Of a DNA stretch of 64,000 nucleotides, positions 1 to 11,888 are shown one piece after another. The stretch is from the NCBI GenBank assembly GCA_036346375.1, contig CM070501.1, positions 56,647,326 through 56,711,325 on the forward strand, given 5' to 3'. A model generated the notes under the pieces. It ran no database searches and was not told the DNA's origin. It saw nothing but the letters and a program-made list of their open reading frames with translations. The first letter of the stretch is position 1; the number at the start of each line of letters is the position of its first letter. Made by a program: the position numbers and the translations under genes. Source of the stretch: Guadua angustifolia (taxonomy: Eukaryota > Streptophyta > Magnoliopsida > Poales > Poaceae).

Positions 1-2040
1 GCGACCACCTCATCATCACCATCAACCCACATGCCGCCGTTGAAGCAAAGGGGCCTCACACTCTACCGAAACTCCCCCCATCCCTGAAGGAGTGGGGACA
101 GATTGCCACTCCCAACGCCGAAAGGAAGCAGCTCTAGGCTAAATCCAGTCTAGATTTGGTAGGAGGAAGCAATGTTGACCCCATCAAATCGGTGTAGCAG
201 CGCGTCGACGCCCGAATCAAACGGATCTTGAGGGGACACTATAGATCTGGAACTACACCTAGATCATGAGCCCTAGCTAGCGCTCACAAAGGTCCTCATG
301 CAGCTTCACCACTGGCCGCACCGTCTCCGTTGCTCATTGCCGACCCCGAACTTGGCAATGGAGACGAACGGCCGTCTCCTCGACCACCAACGTGCAGAGA
401 GTTGCAGAATAGAAAGTTGTGAAAAGCCTCGCCGCCTCCGTCAGCCAGCCGGCGGCCACCAGCGGCAACGACGAGGTGGAAGATAAGGGGAGGATGTGCC
501 CTTGGCGAAGGATTGTGGTGTCGCCTCCGAAGTCGTCTTTGGGGCGCCTTTGGAGGCCACAGAAGTCCCTAGACCGGAGTTAGACAACGGGGAACTTGAG
601 TACTTGACCTAGCGCTTGTACTTTGCTTTTCTTTTTTCTTAGAGAGAATGATGAAGTACATTTTTTTAGAGAGAAGAAAGATGATTTTTTTATAGTGCGA
701 GGCGGAAGTCCACCGTCAATTTACACCACCACGTTCACACCACTACCTCACGTTATATGTGTATCTATCTACTGCGGCAGAGATATATAGCTCCTGAGCA
801 GGGTGGGCATCTGCCTGAGCTCCCTCAGGCCACAGCGGTGTGGGGAGTGCTCAGGTGGGTAAGGGCAACGGCTGCACCGAGCAGGAGCGCGGTAGAGCGT
901 GTAGATGATGGGCGCGAGAGCAGCATTTAGCGGTGCTGCGGGGAAAGGCTGAGCGCGACTGCGCGAGGGAGGCGCGGTGCGAGCCTGCGGGGGAACAGGC
1001 GTTTATTTTGAAAGTAGTGCTCTCTTCGGGACTTCGATGTTTGTGAAAAACATAGCAATGCAAGATAACTATGTATAATGGAACCGGGAAAAAGCTAGTA
1101 AGGAGTTTCTGAATCTTATGACAAGGGCTTTACATTTTCTAAGTTTGTTAGTGTTTCACCTATTGCGCGTGTTCAAAGCATAATTTAGTTGCATTTCTAG
1201 CACTAGAGAAATTCTAGAATTCAAGAAACGCGAGGCGCACATCAATCTCTTGCATCATCCATTTTTCCATGTTCACCTTCAATGAGCCAAAAACAAGACA
1301 TGTAATAAGCAGTGGTGGAGGCAACTACAGGGCAGAGTGGGCGCCATTGGCACATGTCAACATCAATATTTTGAAATTACCCATCGATAGCATTGTTAGT
1401 TAGCTTGAATATCAAGGGTTGAATTGACGAAGAAATGGTTGCTGTTCTCCATGTGTTCTTGCCGACTTCATCTTACTCCCGCAGTCACTCTGAAAAGTAT
1501 TTTGAGATTCTCAATTTCGATTATGTGACGTGTATATAGACTTGTTCACGTTTATTGGCTATAATTAAGTTTGACCAGCCTCTCGAGACTCCTACCACTG
1601 TCTATCCACCTCACACATGTGTGTATCTACTGTACATGCTAGAAATATATCGGGAGGCATCCAACATGTATGTACTTCTATAGTCAATAAACACCAGTGA
1701 CGAATGTAGGGTTTGAACAGGTGGACTAGTTAGCCCGCACCGCACGCCTAGCATTTTTTTAGAGAAAAGAAAGACGAAATACTTGGAAAGAGATGATGTG
1801 CCTGGGAGGAACTCTTTTGTAAATTGATTGGGTTGGGCCTGCATACATGATCATGGGCCGTAGTACCTCGGTCCATGCTAATTCTCAATTTTCTCTTATC
1901 CTTTTTAAGATTCGATTGTCGCGTTAATCATCCAAATTCCAAGGCAAATCTTTAAGTTGCATCATGACAACACTAGCTAGTTGTAGTGATTATTACGAAT
2001 TAATGGTTATCATTAGCTACACAGGGGCGGCCATGGAGGA
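1..2040. other. Intergenic flank without a recognisable gene
   Basis: No frame in this stretch looks like a known protein. Bases 1-620 are C-rich with short open frames in several phases, as in old transposon or captured-gene sequence. Two similar T-run plus AGAGA-type motifs lie near 656-685 and 1750-1775. The last few hundred bases lie downstream of the protease stop and probably hold its 3' untranslated region. No terminal inverted repeat or target duplication was found. Confidence 0.4.
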
Positions 2041-3408
2041 CTAGGAGGTGGAGGAGCGGGCGCAGTCGGCGGCGGCGAAGGTGACGGTGCGTGCGTCGAG
2101 GTCGTACCCGACGTGGAAGTTCTGCTGCGCGATGTTCCCGAGGATCGACACCGGCTGCTGCTCCGACGTCGCCACCACCGCCAGGCACAGCGTCCCCTCC
2201 TGCACCAGCACGAACGTGTTCTCCGCACGCAGCGTCACCGCCGCGCCGCCGCCCAGCTCGAGCGTCACGTCCGGGATCGCCACCTTAACCCCCTCCCGCT
2301 CCCCGCTCACGTCGTAGCACAGCTGCAGGAGCTTCTCCGGCGATTCCGCGCGCGGCAGCGTGATGAGCCGGGACAGCTCCTCCACCAGTGGCCCCAGCAG
2401 CGCCGCGTCCAGGAACGTCAGCGTCGTACCGGAGTCCACAATGATGCGGGAGCGGTGCTCGGCCACCGCCCGCCCGCTGACTTTGACGGACTCGAGGGCC
2501 ACGGTGTAGAACGCGTCCACGTCGGACTCCACGAGCGGCGTGGTGGCGGCGCCCGGCTCCGAGACGTTGGCGCGGACGCCGAAGTTGAGAAAGGACGATG
2601 AGTTTACGTTGTAGGGGACGAGGCAGTAGGAGAACTTCCGGCCAAGCGCCGTCTTGGCGCCGAGCTGCGTCACGAGGGAGACGGCCCCGCCGCCGAGGCC
2701 GACGAGACCGTCGCTTCGGAACGTGCCGGCAGTGACCGTGGAGCACCCGAAGTTAACGCTGGCCACGCGCAACTGACGGCTGCCGCCCTTGCCGGTGCGG
2801 CCCTCGTCGAAGGTGAAGGTCTCGGTGGAAAGGAGGCCGCTCGTACGGGACCCGTCGCCGTAGCCGTAAAGGTACTGGCAGTTGGAGTCGGCGTCGCAGG
2901 AGGCGTCGGCGAGCGCCTGGCAGGCGTCGGACTGGCAGCTCACGCGACCGAACGTCTCCGAGCTGGACGGGTCGAACAAGACAGGGGGTGGCGCGGGGCC
3001 GGCGGCAGCGCGGTCGTCATTGCTGCCGTTCCTGCATCTGATCCACACGAGGTCGCTGCCGGTGTCGGCGATGGCGAGAATCTGGCTGGGCGGCGTGCCG
3101 ACGTTGACGGCCATGAGGTACTCGAACGAACTGGAGATAACCTTGGACACGACGTCATCGGCGCCGGGGGAGGGCGCGGCGCGGTAAGAACTCGCGAGCG
3201 CCGCAGCGCGCGCTGTGGACCGTCGCGCGGCCGCGAGCATGCGGCCGTGGGCGGTGAGCGCCGGATCGTGGTACGGCGACTTGGAGGAGTCCCTGTGGAT
3301 GAACTCGACGCTGAAGCCGCCGCCGCCGTTCGCCGTGCACCCGCATAGCTTCCCGGTAAGGAGGAGGCCAAAGACCAGCAAAAGCACTCGAGACATCGTC
3401 GCTTCCAT
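2041..3408 (-). CDS. Secreted aspartic protease, nepenthesin/CDR1-like (A1 family)
   Basis: This is an uninterrupted 455-residue frame on the minus strand. Residues 1-24 form a signal peptide with a hydrophobic core (LLLVFGLLL), followed by a propeptide with the FIHRDSSKSPY motif typical of plant CDR1-like proteases. The first catalytic motif is DTGS (Asp115) and the second is DSGT (Asp325). A cysteine-rich insert (about 125-177) and a flap region (YGYGDGS, 181-187) follow the first motif. The C-terminal SILGNIAQQNFHVGYD stretch (421-436) is diagnostic of the family. Length and the lack of introns are normal. The first ATG at 3408 is chosen because it opens the signal peptide; a second Met four codons later is also possible. 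Known relatives act in the apoplast in pathogen responses or reproduction; the specific role here is not shown. Several overlapping GC-rich frames are shadows. Confidence 0.93.
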   Translation of the reverse strand: MEATMSRVLLLVFGLLLTGKLCGCTANGGGGFSVEFIHRDSSKSPYHDPALTAHGRMLAAARRSTARAAALASSYRAAPSPGADDVVSKVISSSFEYLMAVNVGTPPSQILAIADTGSDLVWIRCRNGSNDDRAAAGPAPPPVLFDPSSSETFGRVSCQSDACQALADASCDADSNCQYLYGYGDGSRTSGLLSTETFTFDEGRTGKGGSRQLRVASVNFGCSTVTAGTFRSDGLVGLGGGAVSLVTQLGAKTALGRKFSYCLVPYNVNSSSFLNFGVRANVSEPGAATTPLVESDVDAFYTVALESVKVSGRAVAEHRSRIIVDSGTTLTFLDAALLGPLVEELSRLITLPRAESPEKLLQLCYDVSGEREGVKVAIPDVTLELGGGAAVTLRAENTFVLVQEGTLCLAVVATSEQQPVSILGNIAQQNFHVGYDLDARTVTFAAADCARSSTS

Positions 3409-3786
3409 TGCGCCCTACACAATCCTGAACTCTAATGGTCACTGCTAGCTAATGGCGTCTTGCTGCTACCGCAGCGTATGATAATCGACTCGCTGTAGCG
3501 CGCTGTATGTGTAGTATTCATAGAGAGATTAATGTAACGTAAATGGTAATTAAGGGGTGGTTAAGTGTCAGTGGGATATGTATGAACTGTGATTACCAGT
3601 TGCATATATGCGTAATTACGTGTGCATGCATGCACGCAGACATGGTAAGGTATTAATGTGGGATGCCAAATGAAATGGAAATGATGATGCAGCGCTAGCT
3701 AGCCGGGTGGATTTGATTGGGGAGGAAACACGTTTTTATTTAAATTTGTGTGTGAAAATGAAGATTTGAAGGCACTAAGCTAAAGA

Positions 3787-3816
3787 TATGTATGCGTTTC
3801 AATGAACGCATACATA
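3787..3816. repeat. Perfect 12-bp inverted repeat with a 6-base loop
   Basis: The arms at 3787-3798 (TATGTATGCGTT) and 3805-3816 (AACGCATACATA) are exact reverse complements. The hairpin sits about 380 bases upstream of the protease start. Its function is unknown; it may be the core of a small decayed foldback element. Confidence 0.6.
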
Positions 3817-4679
3817 CCATAGGATTAATTAGTAGCCAGTTTTGTAAAAACGGAATAGGGAGGATCGACCATTTGGAATGCCAAGAGAGAAGGGTAATCA
3901 CCAAAAACTTGCAGTAACGGAAATCTTTAAAAACTGGTAAGGATCAACTTAATTAATTTCCTTTTGTGTTCTCCTTCCTCTTCTGGCCCCATTCAAGGAC
4001 ATATTGCCATTAAATTTCATGCACTATCCATCGCAAACACCATGCGTACACTTGAATCATGATTAGCAAATCATGCACTGGACCGGCATCCTGTTTAATT
4101 TGGCTCCTAGCCATGGTAAGATGAGGCAATTAACAAACAATTCCAAAATAAACAGATTTTCCAGACCATTCGAGTGGGCTGGCTAGAACGGCATAGGCAG
4201 CTGCTGCTATCTGCAAAGCCCCGTGCGGCCTGGCCGAGAAGCAAATAGCGTAAGAAGCCAGCCCACGCAGCGCCTTCCGTACAACTTGGCTGGCATACGT
4301 ACATACATACATACGTACGTATGCGTATGTCGTTCATTTGCAATGCTGGCTGTGCATAAGGAACGAAGGTAGTTTACGATCACAGTGTGTCATGCTAGCC
4401 ATGTTGTTTCATGTTGAACTATCATGCTCATGTTGTTCTTATTGGTACTGTACAGTTGCTTGCTTGTTTGGACTTCCTTGTCTGTAAGCATAATGTGTTC
4501 TTCTCTTGCGGGTGTCATTTCTAGAGATATTGTGTTGTAGTTTAGTAATTCTCTAGCTCCTTCAGAAATACTAGCATGCTTCTGCTAGCATGTACTACCA
4601 TGTTTTTTTTTCTTAGTAGTAGAAGAAGGGACTCAGTTTTGCACTCTCAGAATTTGACTATACTAGTTTGTGTTGTGTT

Positions 4680-4777
4680 GTGCTGATATCTGGCTTACAT
4701 CATGATTTGTAACTTGATTGAAGTCAATTGTGCTGATCTGGCTTACACCATGATTTGTAACTTGATTGAAATCAATT
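4680..4777. repeat. Tandem direct duplication, two units of about 50 bp
   Basis: Units 4680-4729 and 4730-4777 share the string CATGATTTGTAACTTGATTG and its surroundings, differing at a few positions including a 2-base indel. No coding frame is associated with it. Confidence 0.75.
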
Positions 4778-5295
4778 GATTCTTGGGCTTAAAAATAGTT
4801 ACATAGTGTTATTTGCACTCTGAATGTGAATATCATAGTTAAAAAAAAGTGCTCAGAAACTAATAGGAGGCACAACATGTGCTTCTTGATGTGAAACTAG
4901 TGCTGGACTTGCTAGCAGGAATCGATTACTAAGTAGTAGAGATTTCAGAGCTTGTATCTTTTACCTACATGACAGACGCAGATTACTGAAACTTGCGTCT
5001 GACATTGCACCAGGGACTCTTTTTAGCACTTGTAGTGGTGACTGGTGAATCTTTTTGTACTTCATTTGTTTTGAGTATTGGAACTAAAACATTATCCAAC
5101 ACCTGCAGGTTTTGAAATATTTTCATGTAATTTGAGCACTGGAAACTGCTCTAGCCACAATATTATCTGTTCTCACTTGTACGGTTGGTAGTTTGCTATG
5201 ATCATGGGCTCATTTGGTTTGAACCTGAGCTACTGCCTATTTGTTTAGCCTATCATGGTCTTGGGCTCAGTTGGTTTGGAAACTGATAACCTAAT

Positions 5296-5749
5296 AAGAT
5301 ATAAGTTCTGAGGGGAACTTGTTTAGAGCGATACTTTGGTAGGGTATTGAGTATTGTTTTCACTCTGTATGGCTATTATCTACGCCAAATTCTAATTGTT
5401 AAGCAGAATTAATGTTTAATCCTAATGTCATATGTGGTTAAGAACAGAAGCAGATTTAGGATATGCCCTTTTATCTGTTACCTATTCAAACTACAAACTT
5501 CAAAGATACTGATAGCCGCTGGACCCTTATCTACGAGACAATATATTGGAGAAATCGAAGTTCCTTCACAGTCGTGTAAGTAATTCTAATTCTGAAAAGA
5601 TGCATTGGTAATATTTTGGCCATTGCAACGTGATCTTCCATGCCATGCTACTGTTTACTTTGCAGGAAAGTGCAGGCAGCAGCCTTGAAAGGAAAAGATA
5701 ATATTTTGGCCAAGTGCTAGCTTAGCTCGCTGCATCTTCAACCGGACTG
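5296..5749. repeat. Direct repeat copy A (about 450 bp; partner at 11889-12337)
   Basis: From TAAGATATAAGTTCTGAGGGG to CTTCAACCGGACTGGAT this segment is almost identical to 11889-12337, with a handful of substitutions and small indels. It contains TTTGCAG followed by GAAAGTGCAGGCAGCAG, which looks like a splice acceptor and exon start, so it may derive from a host gene. Copy B begins exactly at a Helitron 3' end and stops exactly at a copia LTR, whereas copy A runs into unrelated C-rich sequence. It lacks TG...CA ends, so it is not an LTR pair. Confidence 0.8.
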
Positions 5750-6305
5750 GATGGGTCGGGCCACGGTTTACTCCAACCGCAACCTCCTCCTCTCTTCGAC
5801 GGCGGCGGTGGCATAGCGGAAGCTTCTCCTCGGCGGCATCACCGCGGCAATGCGAGCCAGCTCTCGCGCTCCTGTACTCTTCTCTGTCTCCCCCCCTCCT
5901 GGAAGCTCCAGCCACTCCCTCCCATGCTGCTGCGACGCAGCTGTCGGGCGGGTCTCCATGGGCGCTGCTCTTCCCTTCGACGGCCTTCTCGTCGATGCGT
6001 CCGGCGACACAGTCCGCCGGAGATGCACCAGGACTGTCCTCCATGGACTACAAGTGTCCGTCGTCCTTGCTGTCTCAGCTCCTTGTTGCCTTGCTGCTTT
6101 ATTTGCTAGTTCCCCTAGCTTCTAGGGTAGTTTGTCGCAGGGGAAATGAGGGAATTATCAAGATGTTGTACATCGGGTAAGTTTGATACCACAACCGTAT
6201 GTGAATGCCGGTTGTGTGCGTTCAACAGGTCGGCAATTTCAGAGGATGAGTTCCATAAATCAGCTGATGAGACGATACTTGAGTTGCCTGAAAAACTTGA
6301 GGTAA
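5750..6305. other. GC-rich stretch with short open frames, unassigned
   Basis: Short overlapping frames run on both strands (for example 5850-6125 plus and 6044-5655 minus), but none resembles a known protein and codon signal is split between frames. It could be a gene fragment continuing from repeat copy A. Confidence 0.3.
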
Positions 6306-6307
6306 AA

Positions 6308-6785
6308 TTTTTTTTTTGAAGGAATGGGCAGGAGCTCTGTCAATTGCATTAGAGAAGAAGATAAACCAAAAGTTTACAGAGAGGGAAACGACTTAGCGTT
6401 TGACCAAAACAAAACAGGTGACGAATAAAAACAACCCTACCGACTAGAGGAAAACAACACCACAGTTAGATTACATCATCAGACTAGATTATCAACGAAA
6501 GGATCAGAAAGGTAGAAATCAAAGCATCTCGAAGGCCGCCGATCGGTTTTGAACGTCTGCGATAATTGCGTCGACCACCTGTTGCACCATGCTATAGACA
6601 TTTTGGAAGATCCTACAGTTCCTTTCCTTCCACAAATTCCACAGCCCGTAGATAACCAAGCCATCAAACTCCCTTCGCTTGGCCGTGGTGACCGCGGGAC
6701 GAGTGGTCGTCCACCATGAGATAATGGATCCTCTTCGGGGCGCAGTCTGGCCAACGCGGACGCCCCTGCGATGCAAAGTATTTAT
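6308..6785 (-). mobile_element. LINE retrotransposon 3' fragment (minus strand)
   Basis: On the minus strand the end of a non-LTR reverse-transcriptase ORF is readable (6776-6479 in two frames), including GLWNLWKERNCRIFQN, the WKERN signature of the C-terminal zf-RVT region of plant LINEs. It is followed by a 3' tail and a poly(A), seen as the T-run at 6308-6318 on the plus strand. The fragment is 5' truncated and frameshifted, so it is inactive. Confidence 0.75.
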
Positions 6786-7390
6786 GTGATTAGCTCACCA
6801 TAACCGTCTATGGACGGCACAACGACTACAACAGAGGGAGTGGCCGAACCAATATTTCTATCCCATGTACTGTCGTAACCTCGAAACTGTCCGTCATTTC
6901 TTCATGGAATGCACCAAAGTCCAGCAATTATAGGTGGCTGTTGCCAGATAGATGCGATTACCACCCCTCCTCCCAAATTGTTGGGACCAGACTGCCAATT
7001 TCTAACATTGGTGCTTGCATCTCATAAACCGCCACGCAGGGCTTCGCAAAGGTGTTACAACTCTGATCATCTTAATTTGCTAGCAATGGTGGAAGGAGCG
7101 AAATAATAGAGTATTTCGGAATGAATGCAAGGCAAATGAGGACATCCTCCAATCCATGAAAGAGAACGTCGCAATCTGGATTCTCGCAGGTGCATCTCAC
7201 TTAAAACACCTAGTTGACCGACAAGCTTAACATATTTCCCTCTCCAACTGTTCTTTTTCTTCGTTTTTTTCCTTCCCCTCTTCTCTAATTTTCACCCCCT
7301 GTAAACTCTCTGGGTGCAGTATCCTGCGCCATGTACTCTTCTAATATCCTCTATCTAATATAAATCACAGCCATGCTGTTTAAAAAAAAA
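6786..7390 (+). mobile_element. LINE retrotransposon 3' fragment (plus strand)
   Basis: In plus-strand frames one reads RNLETVRHFFMEC (zf-RVT type) near 6875 and, after stops and frame changes, WWKERNNRVFRNE near 7090, ending in DRQA and a stop at about 7229. A 3' untranslated tail ends in AAAAAAAAA at about 7390. It is the same class of element as its neighbour but a different sequence, lying head to head with it. Truncation and stops make it a dead copy. Confidence 0.75.
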
Positions 7391-7474
7391 TGGATCCTCT
7401 TCGATAATGTCTTCAGATTTTTGCAATAAGCCTTGATAAGAACGTACCATTCAGTCAGTATATTTGGCTAATGT

Positions 7475-8221
7475 TTACACCTTTATAGCGGAAGGAATTG
7501 CCGGAAGCCCAGCCCAGCCACGTGTCAATGCACGTGATTTGCAAAAAAACCCCTCTATTTCTTCGAATTACGAATAGGTCCTTACTAATTACGGATAGGT
7601 CCTTTGCGATTTTTTGTGAGGGGAAGATATTTTTTTCATCGCGTTTGGGTCCCTGGCGCGGTATTTTACGGAAAAACCTCCTATTAAGTTCAAATCGCGA
7701 ACAAGCCCTTTTCTAATTTTTCAGGATAGCGAACAAGTCCAAAAAAATAACAAACAGGCCCCTGCTTCTTACGTCTAGGTCCTTTCTCCGTTTTTCCCGA
7801 AATTTTTTTTTTCGTCACCAAAAAAACCCGGAAAAAATGTTTTCGTCACCAAAAAAACACAGGTTCGTCGAAAAAATGTTTTCGTCACCAAAAAAACCCG
7901 GAAAAAATGTTTTTGTCACAAAAAAAACACAGATTCGTCGAAGGTTTATAGCAACTTATCGATTTGCCGACGGGTCCTAGCCGTGGTTTTCTAAAAAAAC
8001 GCGGATTCGTCGAAGGTTTATAGCAGCCTATGGATTCGCCAACAGATCCTACCGACCCATTTTATTTTATTTAAAAAATACGAAGATCGAAAATTCGACT
8101 AAATTTTCCGTTTTCTAAAAAAAAAACATATTTCATCGAAGGTTTATAGCAGCCCATGAATTCGCCGATGGGTCCTATCGACTTTACAGAACGGCGCAAC
8201 GTAGCGCGCTATTATTGCTAG
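7475..8221 (+). mobile_element. Non-autonomous Helitron (family H; relatives at 53.5 and 56.1 kb)
   Basis: The 3' end shows the Helitron signature: a GC-rich hairpin (CGGCGCAACGTAGCGCGC) followed a few bases later by CTAG (8218-8221) and then T. The interior is low-complexity, with repeated GGTCC...AAAAAAC and TTCGTCGAAGGTTTATAGCA units, and no gene. Segment 7520-7800 is the reverse complement of about 54640-54860. The 5' end is only approximate, placed by similarity of the GAAGGAATTGCCGG region with the relatives. Confidence 0.65.
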
Positions 8222-10333
8222 TATTGTTTTATGTGGCTCTATTTTAGGAATATGGCGATTCTCTTTAGATGGATGGCTTCGACATAGACTATGGGGTTGG
8301 TTGCAATGAAGCGCCATGTGATCTCTCGCTACTATGTTTTTTTTTTATTAATTGGATTGTTGAAAATCTTTATTTATTTTTCTTGTGACATTGCAGAATC
8401 AAGTTTTGACACTGAGGCTAGAGGATTTGGGTACATATGTTGTAAACAAGCAAACACAAAACATACAAATCTGGTTATCAGTACCTGAATTTGAGCATAT
8501 TTCTAGCTTACTTGTTGCAGTGTTAGTGTACAATCCTCTTTCAAGTTGGAACTCACTATTGTTGTTAAACTGGCACCCTTATTACACTTTAATACTACAG
8601 AGGAGTCACATCCACAAAGTATTTGAAAAATGTGTAAGAGTTTGAGCATTACCATCTATGGTTTTGATACTTCTCCACTATGGCTCTGTCCATTAAAAGA
8701 TGCTGCTTTCAAAAGCTTCTGGTTGATGGCATACGTTTATGTTTTCAAATTTCCACTTCTCTAGATATTGTATCCTAAAGCTCTTCAGTCTGGATTTGTA
8801 ACTCATGTTGATTCTTATCTAAGATGTTGCATATGTCTGTATGCAGTGGGCCTTCTAGGTTTGATTGGGATGCAACAACTAATAATGGTTGGATATACAG
8901 CAACTTCTGGAGGTGGAGACTGGTGAACCGTGTGGTACTCCAATTGAACTTTCGTAACAGCGAACTGAGACACTTGACGCAAAATATGAATGAGATGACG
9001 CGCTGTACTGTGATTGATCGTGCCAAAGAAACCAAAAGTCTGTTGTACTGCACACTTGCACAATTTTTGGAATAAATCTCTGTCATTTGTCGATAATGGG
9101 ACATAGCGTGTGGCTGATATTTGTTTTATAGGGATGAAGTTATCTCATATCTGTAATCTATAGTGACTGAAAATTCAATATTCAGGTTAGTGTTCTGTGT
9201 AACTATTACTCCTATGTTTTGCTAGCTTCACAGCATGAACAGTCAAGACTATCGTGCCTCATTGAAACAACCCGTGTGGCTCTTCATAGGTGTGGAATGC
9301 ATAATCACATTTCTGGTCTTCATGGCTCCATCCATGTTCTGGTGGATTGGATGATGTTCCTGACTGCGAAAGGCGGCGACATGGCACTTCTGTTTTAACT
9401 TTCTCCTTTGCACCCACTAGTTCTTGCTCCCCTATTTCACCACTTATTCAAATGTGCATGTATAGTTAATTTAAGAGCTCTTTTACGATACACTAAAATC
9501 AATATATACTGTTCATTTTTTCGATCCAATAAATCAAATTAGCTGGTATTTATTTGTACTTCCTTTGTTAGTAAAGTAGCAGAAATACTCACAACAAATC
9601 TATAATTAGATCTAATTTCTACTACGCACTATATACTTGGAACTAATCCTTATTAGCATCAACTTGATTTACTATTGCTACTATTTTTCCTGTGCTGACC
9701 AAGTGAGCATCCGTGTTCTTGGAGACATGATTGTTAAATTGTCATTGTTGTAATTTTAGCCTTATTGTCTCATTTTCTTAGGCATAAAATAGAAATACAT
9801 ATTTGAAAAACCTTTACAGAATTTTGGTAACAACGTTTTTAGGAGTATTTTGTCAACAAAAACAACATAAACAAAGTGATGACAATGTTAGGTATATTTA
9901 TTTCTGCTATTCTTTACCCTGTGCTGATGAGATGAGTATGCGTGTTCTCTGAGACATGATTGTCGATTTGTCATTGTTCTAATTCTAGCCCCATTGTCTC
10001 ATTTCCTTAGCCATAAAATAGGAATACATATATGGAAAAACTTAACAGAATTTTGGTAACAACATTTTCAGGACTATTTTGTCAAGAAAAGGAACAAATC
10101 AAGGTTATGGCGACCTTAGCTGTATTTTGACAATTATACGTGGTATACAAATGCATCCATTAGCTTAATGCAATAATGGCTCATTAATTGTGGTTTGCTT
10201 GAGTAATTTCTTCTACGTCATTTTTACTTGTCAGACAAAGAGGCAAATAAGATTCTATCAGAGATTTCATATCTCCTTGGTTGGAAGTTTTGTATAGGGA
10301 GATACTTGGCAGATTTGCAGTAGCTCACATCTA
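8222..10333. other. Intergenic mosaic with a 229-bp tandem repeat, no gene recognised
   Basis: Only short frames are present (for example 8385-8645 plus, 8824-9075 plus). A small ORF at 9235-9354 (39 codons) encodes a hydrophobic segment (CIITFLVFMAPSMFWWIG) like a membrane helix but has no recognised family. Segment 9476-9650 is a diverged inverted copy of about 39650-39860, so a dispersed MITE-like repeat lies here. Confidence 0.35.
9677..10130. repeat. Tandem duplication, two units of about 229 bp
   Basis: Unit 1 (9677-9905) and unit 2 (9906 to about 10130) share CCTGTGCTGA, GAGACATGATTGT, ATAAAATAG and ACAGAATTTTGGTAACAAC at a constant offset of 229 bases. The units differ at many positions, so the duplication is old. 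Confidence 0.8.
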
Positions 10334-11888
10334 TCTATACTAATATAATTAAGCAATATCGACAAACACTTAGTTGTAACTGGTTCTGCTTCACATAGAG
10401 GCTAGACCTCTTATGTTAAAACAGGTGCACAATTTTAAAACATTCGTGATTACTGATTAGACCGAAACAAGGAACTAATAAAACTTGAACATTGTTTACC
10501 AAAACACCTAACCATTCTTGCTTTGCACTTGGTATTACATCGTTTGTTTTTGGAATAGCAAGAAAACACACTCCCGCAATCAATTTCCTTGACATTGCTA
10601 TAGAAGCATGCTTGGGTGACAAGAACTTAGATCAACCCACTGGAATGCTGTAGCGGTGAGTACCCCGCCCTCCCTGCACTTCAGGCAATTTGATTCGTGG
10701 TCCTTAACTTTTGATCGATAAATTAAAGCTTATGTCCTAGGCTGTTTTGGTTGCTTGGACGCTGTGAAGTAATCTCTCTTCTTTTGTCCTTTGTCCTTAC
10801 GGATTTGTGGCTAGGTTTGCCTTGGGGTATTGGGGGATTTTTGGGAGTAGATGAACCATAAGGTTTGATTCTGTGTTTCTTGTTTGAAATTCTCAGTTCT
10901 GCAATCTGTCAGCCTAAAAATGTGATCCAGCATCCCCCAGCGCTATGTGTAGCACCTATCAAGGTTGGCGAATTCGTTGTTCCAATTAATTGATCTTCAG
11001 GTATAATTCATTGCCAGGATTCAGGCTTTGTGATATGATCGCTCTGATTAGTGTTCTTTTTTCCCGATCTTTATTGCAGTACCAAATTACAAGACTAGAA
11101 AATGATGGCTATAATCTAGAAATGGACGCTTGAGTTGATCAACCAGAGGAAAGATTTATCATCTACACTATTTTCTGGAGGCCTCTTGAAGGTAAGATAA
11201 TACTATGTTTTCTCAGCCTATCTGCGTAATAGCAACTTCAATGTAATTTTGAAAATGCATTTCTGCATTTCTCTCAGGTCTAAAAAAATCTTACTTCTGT
11301 AGCAGGTGAAGCTGATTTCTGTCTCAAACAAGCCGCATTTACGAACCCAAATGAACCTCTGTACCAACGTTTGGTGCAAGGGAAGTCTTCAAATGAAGCA
11401 AGCTTGCCTATCAATACAAGCTGAGTAATTTGTTCTCTGTGCTATTTGCTACTTAGGACCTTTAGGACGATCTGTTCTAGAATCTAGAGTATATGTATGA
11501 ATTCCAATGTTGTGCTAATTGTTTGCTGCTCAGATACTTAGTTACAATGTAGATGCAGTACTGCTAGAATTTTTGTAGTGCTAATTCAAATAAGCTAGGT
11601 AGACCTGTATAAGCGTAGTCTAAAAAAACTTTTTTATAGTGCTAATCCAAATAAACTAGATATTTTTCTTCGTTGCTGGAAATTTTGTTACTTTATTTGT
11701 TTGCCATATTTTCATACCGGTAATATGTTTTGCCGATTTGATTAAAATGTAGCCCTTAGCTAAACAATTTACCAATTGACCGTCTTATTCATTGATTAAT
11801 TTTTTTAATGCCAATGATCTGATTATGGCATCATGCTTTCGTTTTACCAAAATCCAATCGGCGCAGCGTAGCGCGCAATTCTACCTAG
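10334..11888 (+). mobile_element. Non-autonomous Helitron, about 1.55 kb
   Basis: It starts with TCTATACTAATATAATTAAG at 10334, preceded by A, and ends with hairpin CGGCGCAGCGTAGCGCGC, then CTAG (11885-11888), followed by T. This matches insertion between A and T. The 3' hairpin nearly matches that of the Helitron ending at 8221. It encodes no Rep/helicase. An open stretch after an acceptor-like CAG at 11306-11424 (about 39 codons, ending in a stop) could be a captured exon. Confidence 0.75.

Larger units (their letters stand above)
3409..5295. other. Region upstream of the protease, no gene seen
   Basis: The first few hundred bases must contain the protease promoter, but no convincing TATA box on the minus strand stands out. 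It holds a perfect 12-bp hairpin (3787-3816), a palindrome-rich CATACGTA stretch (about 4288-4330) and a roughly 50-bp tandem duplication (4680-4777). The rest is AT-rich with no coherent frame. Confidence 0.4.

Noticed and set aside
2013..3448. Many overlapping frames on both strands within the protease gene
   Set aside because: GC-rich third positions create shadow frames; only the 455-residue frame has domains, motifs and a signal peptide.
6308..7390. A single LINE with a twin-primed 5' inversion
   Set aside because: Both halves have their own 3' tails with poly(A), and their C-terminal sequences differ.
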